Origin: Micrococcales bacterium
GTDB lineage: Bacteria > Actinomycetota > Actinomycetes > Actinomycetales > Dermatophilaceae
Length of the DNA stretch: 11,550 nucleotides
Direction of reading: 5' to 3'
NCBI GenBank assembly: GCA_003157445.1
Contig: PMJN01000216.1
Location: 1 to 11,550 of the forward strand
Positions 1 to 6,360 of the stretch are shown piece after piece (the stretch's first letter is position 1; each line of letters starts with the position of its first letter). A program made the position numbers and the translations under genes. The notes under the pieces are model-generated. The model had not been told where the DNA came from and ran no database searches. It saw only the letters and a program-made list of their open reading frames with translations.

Positions 1-1
1 A

Positions 2-520
2 GCAAACAAAATGCTGACCGATGTCCGCCAGCGGGTCCAACACGAGCAGCAAGGCCGGCGCGGGTTGAAGGTCGACCCGGCCTGGGCGCACCGCCGGCTG
101 CTGCTGCGTGCCGGCAACGAGCTGAGCCCCAAGGCCCTGGCCCGGCTCAAGGCCGTCTTCGAGACCGACGACCCCACCCACGAGATCAGTGCCGCCTGGG
201 GCGTCAAGGAGCTCCTTGCCCAGATGCTCCGGGCCCACGGCCCGAACGGGTACAGCCGCCACGAGACCTCCACTCGCCGAACCCGGTTCCTGCAGGCATG
301 CGTGGACGCCGACATGCCCGAAGCGACCCGGCTCGCAGGGACGATCGAGAAGTGGTGGCCGGAGATCGAAGGATTCCTGGAGCTGGGCAAAACCAATGCC
401 CGGACCGAGGGCTACAACCGCGTCATCAAACAGATCAAACGCGTCGCCTGCGGGTTCCGTAACCAGGACAACTACGAAAGGCGCATCATGTTGCACAGCG
501 CAGCCCACCGGGCCGCGTGA
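2..520 (+). CDS. ISL3-family transposase, C-terminal part (5' end outside the window)
   Basis: The reading frame is open from the first bases and has no start of its own (Ala-Asn-Lys precedes the first Met at 11), so the gene begins to the left of the window. About 172 residues are visible. The C-terminus has the usual ISL3 transposase ending: a stretch around 'GKTNARTEGYNRVIKQIKR' and then 'ACGFRNQDNYERRI' just before the stop. This part of the family's DDE domain carries the last catalytic acidic residue, probably the E of 'RTEGYNR'. Family members are usually about 400-550 aa, so roughly the last third is present. The stop lies about 43 bp before the probable right end of the element. I see no frameshift, but intactness cannot be judged without the upstream part. 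The ISL3 assignment is recognition of the motif, not a search result. Confidence 0.85.
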   Translation, partial: ANKMLTDVRQRVQHEQQGRRGLKVDPAWAHRRLLLRAGNELSPKALARLKAVFETDDPTHEISAAWGVKELLAQMLRAHGPNGYSRHETSTRRTRFLQACVDADMPEATRLAGTIEKWWPEIEGFLELGKTNARTEGYNRVIKQIKRVACGFRNQDNYERRIMLHSAAHRAA

Positions 521-563
521 ACCAACAGCGGTCGAGGTCGACCCCGCTCAAGTACCGAGAGCC
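521..563 (+). repeat. Probable right terminal inverted repeat of the ISL3-type element
   Basis: Read on the minus strand from 563, the sequence begins GGCTCTCGGTACTTGAG, which fits the GGCTCT-type ends of ISL3 elements and follows closely after the transposase stop. A small hairpin lies just inside: AGCGG (527-531) and TCGA (532-535) pair with TCGA (538-541) and CCGCT (544-548). The exact outer boundary (about 563) is inferred from the family pattern, because the left end that would confirm the repeat is outside the window. Confidence 0.5.
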
Positions 564-619
564 CGTTTGCGTCCCATGATGAACATCCTCTCTTACGAGG
601 TGTCCACGAAACGGGGTCA
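564..619 (-). mobile_element. Truncated 5' end of an IS3-type element (terminal repeat plus first codons of orfA)
   Basis: On the minus strand, 619 to 601 reads TGACCCCGTTTCGTGGACA, which looks like an IS3-family terminal inverted repeat (TGA start, GTGGACA inside). It is followed by a purine-rich RBS (GAGAGGA) and an ATG at 577-575 opening Met-Gly-Arg-Lys-Arg, a common start of actinobacterial IS3 OrfA proteins. The frame then runs straight into the end of the ISL3 element and stops. The simplest reading is that the ISL3 element inserted into or next to codon 5 of the IS3 orfA, and the rest of the IS3 copy lies left of the window or is lost. The family call is by pattern only. Confidence 0.5.
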
Positions 620-640
620 AGGCCATCGTGGCCGTGGCTT

Positions 641-664
641 TCACCGTTCCGAGCGTCACGGTGA
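641..664. other. Small inverted repeat upstream of the pentapeptide gene
   Basis: TCACCGT (641-647) and ACGGTGA (658-664) form a perfect 7-bp inverted repeat with a 10-nt loop in the 110 bp between the IS remnant and the pentapeptide pseudogene. It could be a weak operator or a relic of the IS target flank. Nothing else recognisable lies in 620-729. Confidence 0.3.
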
Positions 665-729
665 TTGTCGCCGGCAACTAGCGGTTCTCCCAGCACGTCT
701 GCCCACAGATTCCATCCGAATCGTTCGGG

Positions 730-2671
730 ATGTCGACCGCCGCCACCGGCCAGGCGATGCCAGAGTGTCTGAGCATGGGGCCAAGCAGCAACGACTACAG
801 CGCAGCCGAGGGGCGTGTGCTGGATGCCGTCTGCGCCGGGGAGCTCTGTGACTTTGCCGACGGGGCAGAGATCACCGCCGAGGAGATGGCCTCTTGGGGC
901 CCAGAGCGGACCATCAGGGCCACGCTGCTGCGACGACTACTCACCGCCGAAGACGGCCAGTACGCCGCATTTGGGGTCCGGCTGCGGGGAGCAGCCGTCG
1001 ACGGAGTCCTCGACCTCCAGGACATGAGCGTCATACACCTCGACCTACAGGACTGTCGGATTGCCACCCTTCAGGCACGCGGCGCAGCGTTCACCGGCGA
1101 AGCCCGATTCATCAACGCGAACTTCACCCGCGACGCCATGTTCACCAACGCAACCTTCACCCGCCACGCCATGTTCAACCACGCGACCTTCATCGGCACC
1201 GCCTTCTTCACCAAAGCGACCTTCACCGGCAAGGCCCTCTTCACCGACGCGACCTTCATCGGCGCCGCCGAATTCATCGACACGACCTTCACCCGCCTCG
1301 TCTGGTTCAGCCGCGCGACCTTCACCCGCGACGCCCTCTTCACCAACGCGACCTTCAACGACGACGCTGGGTTCAGCGACGCCATCGCCGATTCCTACGT
1401 CTTCACCACGGCGCAGTTTCATACGACGCGCCCGGGGCCGTGGGTAGCGCGACAGGTGACGCTGACCGGAGCGGTCTTTCATGTGCGGGCCCGGGCGGCG
1501 GTCGCCACACTCGACTTTGACTGTCGCCAGCTGCAGGCACGGGAGGGTGCACTTCGTTGTCCGCGGTGGTGCGATAGATCTGGAGGATGCCGAGTTCCTG
1601 CGGCGGCGCATCCTGTCGCATTCCAGTTCCGAGCCTGCTGTTCCCAAATGCGACGATCCTGGGGATCGCCCCGAAGGGTTCGACAAGCTCACTCCGGCTG
1701 AACAGGCGCGGTGGACAGCCAAGGACGAGGCATTCCAACTCGCGAAGTAGCTAGCGAACAAACTCAGCCCCCAAGAAACGACACGAACCCAGGTCGTCTC
1801 GTTGCGCCGAGCCACCGCAGGCGACCTGGTGCTGTCCGGAGTCGGGCTCGAGAACTGCGCCTTCGCCGGCGCGCACGACCTGGACAAACTGCGCATCGAC
1901 GCTACCTGCTTCTTCCATCGCCCACCCACCTGGCCGAGCCGCACCTGGCGTCCGTTCACCGCGCGCTAGGTCATTCTCGAGGAAGCCCAGTGGCGCCGTG
2001 TGCACACCTCTGGGTGGGCGCCGACATCCACCACCCCCACAGCCAGTACAGGGCCGAGAGATCCGGTGCCGACTGCGCTGGAGATCGCCGGGATTTACCG
2101 CGACCTACGCAAAGGGCTTGAGGACGCCAAGGACGAGCCCGGGGCAGCGGACTTCTACTACGGCGAGATGGAGATGCGCCGTCTAGCCGCCCGGAGAAGC
2201 CGTCACCAGCAAAGTGACAGTAGCGGAGCCAAAAGGCGGCGCCCGTCGTGGACCGAGCGCAGACTACTGGACGCCTACTGGGCCGTCTCGGGGTACGGCC
2301 TGCGGGCCTGGCGCGCGCTGACCGCGCTCACCATCCTGCTCTTCGGATGCGCTGTGGTGCTCACCCTCCCGGCGTTCGCGCACCTCACGCTCCCGCCGCA
2401 GCAGGTGGCATCCGTGAACCTTCGAACAGGGGCTGTCCGATACTCGCCGATCACTCAGCCCAGTGTGAAGACCGGCCCCACAGCCGCGGCCCCCTTCGGG
2501 ACCTCGCTGGAGTTCACCGCGACGGAAAGTCTTACGCTGATTCGTGCCTCCGGCACCCCACTCCTTCAGACATCCGGCGTGGGGACAGTGCTCGACATCG
2601 CGGTCCGTCTGCTGGCCCCACTGCCGGTGGGTCTGGCGTTGCTGGCGGTCCGTGGACGCACCAGGCGATAG
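730..2671 (+). pseudogene. Pentapeptide-repeat membrane protein, broken by a frameshift and two TAG stops
   Basis: In frame from 730, the N-terminal part has a leader domain followed at about residues 117-217 by repeated A(F)xxA-type pentapeptide units (FTNATFTR, FTKATFTG, FTDATFIG), which normally stack as a right-handed beta-helix. At about 1545-1547 an extra G in GGGAGGG moves the homologous frame by one; it continues as 'VHFVVRGGAIDLEDAEF'. That frame meets TAG at 1748-1750 and TAG at 1967-1969 but stays protein-like between and beyond them (LVLSGVGLENCAFAGAHDL, then IYRDLRKGLEDAKDEPG and ADFYYGEMEMRR). Two hydrophobic segments near the C-terminus (about 2310-2390 and 2595-2650) suggest membrane anchoring. 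Joined up, the product would be about 645 aa, typical for actinobacterial proteins of this architecture. Start 730 has no strong RBS; ATG at 760 or 775 is possible. Function of the family is unknown. The three lesions together make decay more likely than readthrough. Confidence 0.8.
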
Positions 2672-2959
2672 GCGAAGTGGTCACCTCGTACTTCGCTGTT
2701 CGCTTAACGCCTTTGCCGGCAGTGACATCGGTGGAGCAGAGGGGACTCCAACCCTGACCCCCTCGTTGAGAACTCGGGGCATCACGGTTGATCAGGCACA
2801 TCTGCGCACGGATCTGGGCGTTCGAAGGCAAGGAAGCACTGTCGAAGTCACTGGCGTTGCTGTAATTCACTGCTGTACTTCTCGGCCCTGCGGACTGAAT
2901 GCCCAATTTGGGCAGTCCGCTGCAGGGCAAGTCCTGACAGGGCAATGGTTCATGTCCCG
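2672..2959. other. Convergent intergenic region with two tandem hairpins, no gene seen
   Basis: This 288-bp gap lies between the plus-strand pentapeptide pseudogene and the minus-strand nuclease operon. I see no frame with an RBS or a recognisable protein. The left part (2672-2880) holds nothing clear; the right part carries the hairpins listed separately and an 8-bp direct repeat CAGGGCAA at 2923-2930 and 2938-2945. Confidence 0.6.
2886..2927. terminator. Imperfect hairpin, candidate terminator between convergent genes
   Basis: Nested arms CCCTGC (2886-2891), GGACTG (2892-2897) and CCCA (2902-2905) pair with TGGG (2909-2912), CAGTCC (2913-2918) and GCAGGG (2922-2927), with short bulges and a 3-nt loop. 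There is no clear T-tract on either side, which is common in high-GC actinobacteria. Its position between convergent transcription units supports a terminator role, but that role is inferred. Confidence 0.45.
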
Positions 2960-2965
2960 TCAGGA
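2932..2965 (-). terminator. Hairpin overlapping the stop codon of the last operon gene
   Basis: TCCTGAC (2932-2938) pairs with GTCAGGA (2959-2965); the stem continues GG/CC after one A-C mismatch, with a 12-nt loop. It overlaps the minus-strand TGA at 2962-2960 and directly follows the previous hairpin, so the two together could end the five-gene operon. No U-tract is visible. Confidence 0.4.
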
Positions 2966-3931
2966 TTCAACAGTCGTAGGTCCATAGCGGGAGACGTACT
3001 CCGGGGAAGTGATGTTGGGGTCCAAGAACAAGTCGCTGTCCACGGAAAGGAAGCGATCAGGACTGCGCAGCAGCCGGGCCCAAGCCTCGCTTACGGTTCC
3101 TCCCAACTTGAGCAGACCGGGCTGCCGGATGGAACGCTCGTAGGCGGCGTTTGCCGGCGGCCGCACGTGCAGGAGACGAACCCGATCCGCACCGTGTGCC
3201 TGGTGCCGTTCCAACTCGTGTGCAAGGAGCTGCTGACGTGTGAGCTGATAGAACGGCTCATTCAGGATGTCGTCAAAGCTCACGAGGTCGCTCTTCATCG
3301 GACCGCGCTCAGCGCACCAGAAGTCGTAATACCGGCCCTTGCGGACGGCGTCGCTGCTGGGGGTCCGTTGGCGTACGAAATAACGCTCGGTGTACTTCCA
3401 CTCCAGCAGGATTAGCTCTTTTAGGCCTGTCTTGGCGCGGCATAGGAAAGCCGCGTCCACACTGGTGCAGTTGGCACCCCGGGTCCTCACCCCGTGCGGA
3501 GCCTCCCCGAAGTAGTCAGTCGGGCCAATGTACTCGAAGGTCAGGAAATGCTTCGCCTCGATCTCCAGGACCTCGGAAATGCCGAGCAAACCGCCAAACG
3601 CGCGAATCAAACGCTCCGGGTCCGTGGCCATCTGGCCCAGCGCGTTCACGCATTGCACCTGCGAAGACAGGAGATGATTGCTCGGCCCAGTGCCCACTCC
3701 GAAATGCCACTGAATGCCCAGCTCGCCGAACAGCTCAAGTGCGATGTCACGAACCTCAGGCAAGAGCGAGCGGTCGGCATACTGCGGGGGAAGACAGAAA
3801 TCGTAACGCCGCTCGCCGACAGCACCATGTTTGCGCGCGTAGGCGGCGGGCACCTTGGCCTGTGCCGGGAGGGTGCCCGTGGCCCGCTTCCATCGGATGG
3901 CACGCGCCCGCTCGTCTGTCGAATACGTCAT
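2960..3931 (-). CDS. Putative PD-(D/E)XK restriction endonuclease-like protein (PGN_0703-like)
   Basis: A 323-aa soluble protein, the fifth and last operon gene. I start it at ATG 3931: an AAGGAG RBS lies 7 nt upstream, and the start overlaps the previous gene's stop as ATGA (3931-3928); an in-frame GTG at 3979 lies inside the upstream gene. The centre carries a PD-(D/E)XK-like core: D159 in 'TSVDAAFLCR', then E177-W-K179 in 'LILLEWKYTERY', with another acid at E133. A conserved-looking helix follows at about 227-239 (FYQLTRQQLLAHE). The LLEWKYTE and FYQL..QQLLAHE patterns resemble the PGN_0703 family of putative restriction endonucleases. That comparison is from memory; the catalytic core is visible, while substrate and cleavage specificity are unknown. 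No methyltransferase gene accompanies it, so it is not a classical restriction-modification pair here. Confidence 0.65.
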   Translation of the reverse strand: MTYSTDERARAIRWKRATGTLPAQAKVPAAYARKHGAVGERRYDFCLPPQYADRSLLPEVRDIALELFGELGIQWHFGVGTGPSNHLLSSQVQCVNALGQMATDPERLIRAFGGLLGISEVLEIEAKHFLTFEYIGPTDYFGEAPHGVRTRGANCTSVDAAFLCRAKTGLKELILLEWKYTERYFVRQRTPSSDAVRKGRYYDFWCAERGPMKSDLVSFDDILNEPFYQLTRQQLLAHELERHQAHGADRVRLLHVRPPANAAYERSIRQPGLLKLGGTVSEAWARLLRSPDRFLSVDSDLFLDPNITSPEYVSRYGPTTVES

Positions 3932-4923
3932 CGCGTGACTCCTTGGCGATGGACCTTCCCGATGGTGTTGACGTCCCACAGCTGAAGGGCCGCACCGCTC
4001 GTACGCATCGCCTCAATGCGTTGGGCTACTTCATGCAGACGATCCCAGGCAGTTTGATTTGCCCCGGGACCAACGGCGACAACAGGGGTCACTTCGATCC
4101 TCTCGGGAAAGCGCACCTGTGACCGAGGCGGCAGCAGCCCAAGCTTTGCACGCTGCTCCACCATGCCGGTGAGGACGTCTCTGGGACTGGGTGAGGCGGG
4201 GTCCGCCTCGTCGATCCAGGCCTGGAAAAGGTTGGCATAGTTCTGCACCTGTGCCGGTGCCCAGGTGATCCCCTTCAGTGCGTTGCCGGGCTTGATCTCT
4301 ATGGCGAACAGCTTCCCGTCCGAACTGACCGCCAACGTGTCGCACTCGTTACCCAGCCTCGCCGGCGGAATCCACCATGGTTGGCCATTGGTCGTTGCCA
4401 AGGCCTGTAGAACCGGCTTCTCGAGAGTTCGGAAGGCCCTCTGCTGGGTAGCGAGGTCAGGGAACCCGATGACCGACTCGCGGTCAATCACATGGAAGTC
4501 GGTCCTTCGGAAACTGGACAGCGCCGATTGAACCGCACCCTCGGTGCGGGTATACCGACCACTCCTGTCGATAATCGGAAGAGCGGTCTCAAGATAGGCC
4601 TCGACCGCCAGCCACGCGGCTGCCAGCTCCGCGGCCGGCTGCCAGGTCGACCAACCCGAGTCGTACTTCTTCGTCTCGTTCTGCCACTTCCTTGGCGCGT
4701 CGAGTCTGAACATGTTCTTCGTCGTGCTGTATTGAAGATCCAGTGCGATGGTCAGACCCGAGTAGAGCGTCGCCTTGTGTTTCGATGAGTTCGGGTCAGC
4801 TCGAAACTGCAGGTCTAGCGCCCAACGACCGCCCTGTCGCGCGTACTCGACCAGGCTGTGGGCAAACCCCTTCTTGGCGAGCACCGTGAGTAGTCCGGCG
4901 TTCACCCGACGGTCATAGCGCAT
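3928..4923 (-). CDS. Putative PD-(D/E)XK nuclease with RecB-like QxxxY motif
   Basis: A 331-aa protein I do not recognise by name; fourth gene of the operon. ATG 4923 is preferred because GGAGGG lies 5 nt upstream; an in-frame GTG at 4953 has no spaced RBS. The C-terminal half contains a nuclease-like core: D195 in 'GNECDTLAVS', E209-I-K211 in 'LFAIEIKPG', then Q225-V-Q-N-Y229, matching the D-(15)-ExK-QxxxY order of RecB-like PD-(D/E)XK enzymes. The N-terminal half (about 1-130) is unassigned and might bind a partner or substrate. It differs in sequence from the next gene product although both have an ExK core, so this is not a simple duplication. The gene sits 36 nt after the MBL gene and overlaps the next by 4 nt, suggesting translational coupling of the two nucleases. 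Activity is inferred from motifs only. Confidence 0.6.
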   Translation of the reverse strand: MRYDRRVNAGLLTVLAKKGFAHSLVEYARQGGRWALDLQFRADPNSSKHKATLYSGLTIALDLQYSTTKNMFRLDAPRKWQNETKKYDSGWSTWQPAAELAAAWLAVEAYLETALPIIDRSGRYTRTEGAVQSALSSFRRTDFHVIDRESVIGFPDLATQQRAFRTLEKPVLQALATTNGQPWWIPPARLGNECDTLAVSSDGKLFAIEIKPGNALKGITWAPAQVQNYANLFQAWIDEADPASPSPRDVLTGMVEQRAKLGLLPPRSQVRFPERIEVTPVVAVGPGANQTAWDRLHEVAQRIEAMRTSGAALQLWDVNTIGKVHRQGVTR

Positions 4924-4959
4924 AGGCCCTCCATGGTTGAGGAGTCGTGCCACCCCTAT

Positions 4960-6360
4960 CTATACCAGCCACCAGGTGCCGTCCCCGTGAGGTTGGACGA
5001 TGTCGCCAACAGTGGCGGCATACTCCCCCGGGGCCTCTGTGTGGATTGGAATCACCACCTCTGGCCGCAACCCTTGGACGAGCCGGGCCAGGTCGGTCGG
5101 CGTAGCGTGCCCTGAGGTGTGGTGCTGGATCAGCTGGATGTTGGATGCTTTAAGTGCCTTCTGGAGTCGTTGCCCACTGGGCTCGTTGAGGTAGCCATCC
5201 CACATCGACCAGACCACGGCCCCGTCGGTGAGCAGGCCCTCGCGGATCAGGTTTGGAATCTCGCTTTGGTAGGCGCCGAACAGGACAAGTTGGCTGGCGC
5301 GCTCACGCAGCTGCTCGGGATACAACCGGCGGTTCTTGACGCGGTCGACGCGTTCGAACTGACCTGATTCTTTGACGCGGACGCGTTGCCGCAATGGGGC
5401 GTAGACGTGGACCCTGGGCCAATCGTCACTGACGGCAGGGATGCTGGGCCTGCCGGTGGCTGCGGCGATGTCCGCGGTGTAAAGGTCAATGACAAGATCG
5501 CGGTCAGCGCGCAGGGTTGCCCGGTAGACGGTGACGAGCCGGTCGATGTTCTGCGCCGAGGCCAGCACCACGACCAAACCCGTGGTGGCCCGCAGGGTCG
5601 CGGCGAGCTGGATCTCAACCTCGGACTCGGTCAGCGATGCCAGTTCAGGGGCCAGTCCGGTTGCATCTGCGTCCGAATCAGCGGCGAGGCTAGGGCCTGC
5701 AGCAGTCCTGTTGCCCGATTCGCTCATTGCCACGTCGCCGTCGTCCCGGTCGGCCGTGCGGAAGCTGGTGCCCTCCATGTTGATCGCGTGGACTGGGCTC
5801 GGCGGATCGGCCAGGAGCCGTTCGAAGGCGGCTGCTTTACGTCCGTGACCGCGGATATCGCCGGTGTAGAACAGGGACCGCCCGCCGGCCTGGACCAGCA
5901 GGGAGAACGCGTCGTATGCCGAGTGGTCGGCCAGGTACGGGGTGATGGTGAATGGCCCGAGCGTGAAGGGCACCCGGTCGTGCAGGTGCCCTGCTTCGTG
6001 CAGGTCGACCCCGCTCCCCCAGAACTGGGCGGCCCGCAGGATGTTCGCGGCGCCTTCACCGATGAACACGGGTATGTCGGTGGGTAGCTGGGGTGCCAGG
6101 CCCCAGTGGTCCTGGTGGCCATGGCTGATGACGACACCCAAAGGTCGGGTCCCATGCTCATCGAGCCCGATTGCCGCCGGCAGCGGAACCACCTCGTCCC
6201 AGGCTGCGGTCAGGGGCTTGCCGATATCGAGGATCAGGGTGTCTTGGCCATGGCGCAGCTCGACGCAGTTCCCGCCGATCTCGTGAGCGCCACGGTGGAT
6301 CCGCACCTCGAGGGGTGCTGGTTCGCCGGCCGGCCCGGCGTTCATCCGGGTCGTGCTCAT
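4960..6360 (-). CDS. MBL-fold, beta-CASP (RNase J-like) nuclease/hydrolase
   Basis: A 466-aa soluble metallo-beta-lactamase-fold protein. Start ATG 6360 overlaps the upstream stop as ATGA (6360-6357), with GGAG 8 nt before it. Metal ligands are visible in order: 'GAHEIGGNC' at 25-32, H80-x-H82-x-D84-H85 in 'ISHGHQDHWG', H146 in 'LADHSAYDA', and D168 in 'YTGDIRGHG'. The C-terminal part has beta-CASP features: 'HHTSGHATPTDL' with H418 and 'VVIPIHTEAPGEY' with H440, as in RNase J (HxSGHA ... PVHGE). RNase J enzymes are usually about 550 aa and end in an extra C-terminal domain that this protein lacks. Residues about 200-240 look like a low-complexity, acidic insertion. The likely activity is RNA or DNA processing; the substrate is not determinable. 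Another MBL hydrolase activity remains possible. Third gene of the operon. Confidence 0.8.
   Translation of the reverse strand: MSTTRMNAGPAGEPAPLEVRIHRGAHEIGGNCVELRHGQDTLILDIGKPLTAAWDEVVPLPAAIGLDEHGTRPLGVVISHGHQDHWGLAPQLPTDIPVFIGEGAANILRAAQFWGSGVDLHEAGHLHDRVPFTLGPFTITPYLADHSAYDAFSLLVQAGGRSLFYTGDIRGHGRKAAAFERLLADPPSPVHAINMEGTSFRTADRDDGDVAMSESGNRTAAGPSLAADSDADATGLAPELASLTESEVEIQLAATLRATTGLVVVLASAQNIDRLVTVYRATLRADRDLVIDLYTADIAAATGRPSIPAVSDDWPRVHVYAPLRQRVRVKESGQFERVDRVKNRRLYPEQLRERASQLVLFGAYQSEIPNLIREGLLTDGAVVWSMWDGYLNEPSGQRLQKALKASNIQLIQHHTSGHATPTDLARLVQGLRPEVVIPIHTEAPGEYAATVGDIVQPHGDGTWWLV

Noticed and set aside
1080..1380. Short DNA repeats that could suggest a CRISPR-like or minisatellite array
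   Set aside because: The periodicity follows the 15-bp pentapeptide codon units and has no spacer pattern; it is protein-coding.
1045..1959. Long minus-strand open frame across the pentapeptide region
   Set aside because: It is the periodic shadow of the repeated GC-rich codons of the plus-strand gene; its product is low-complexity (GEGRVGEEG-type) with no RBS or family signal.
2735..2765. Minus-strand text GGAGTCCCCTCTGCTCCACC resembling a tRNA 3' end or att-site remnant
   Set aside because: The T-arm does not pair properly, no matching 5' acceptor strand or anticodon arm is found within 90 bp, and no integrase gene is in the window.
2544..3415. Plus-strand frames at 2544-2987 and 2945-3415
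   Set aside because: They cross the convergent hairpins and lie antisense to the nuclease gene; no RBS, motifs or codon bias supporting coding.
5386..6087. 233-aa plus-strand frame opposite the MBL gene
   Set aside because: It is antisense to a gene with intact catalytic motifs; no RBS and no recognisable domain.
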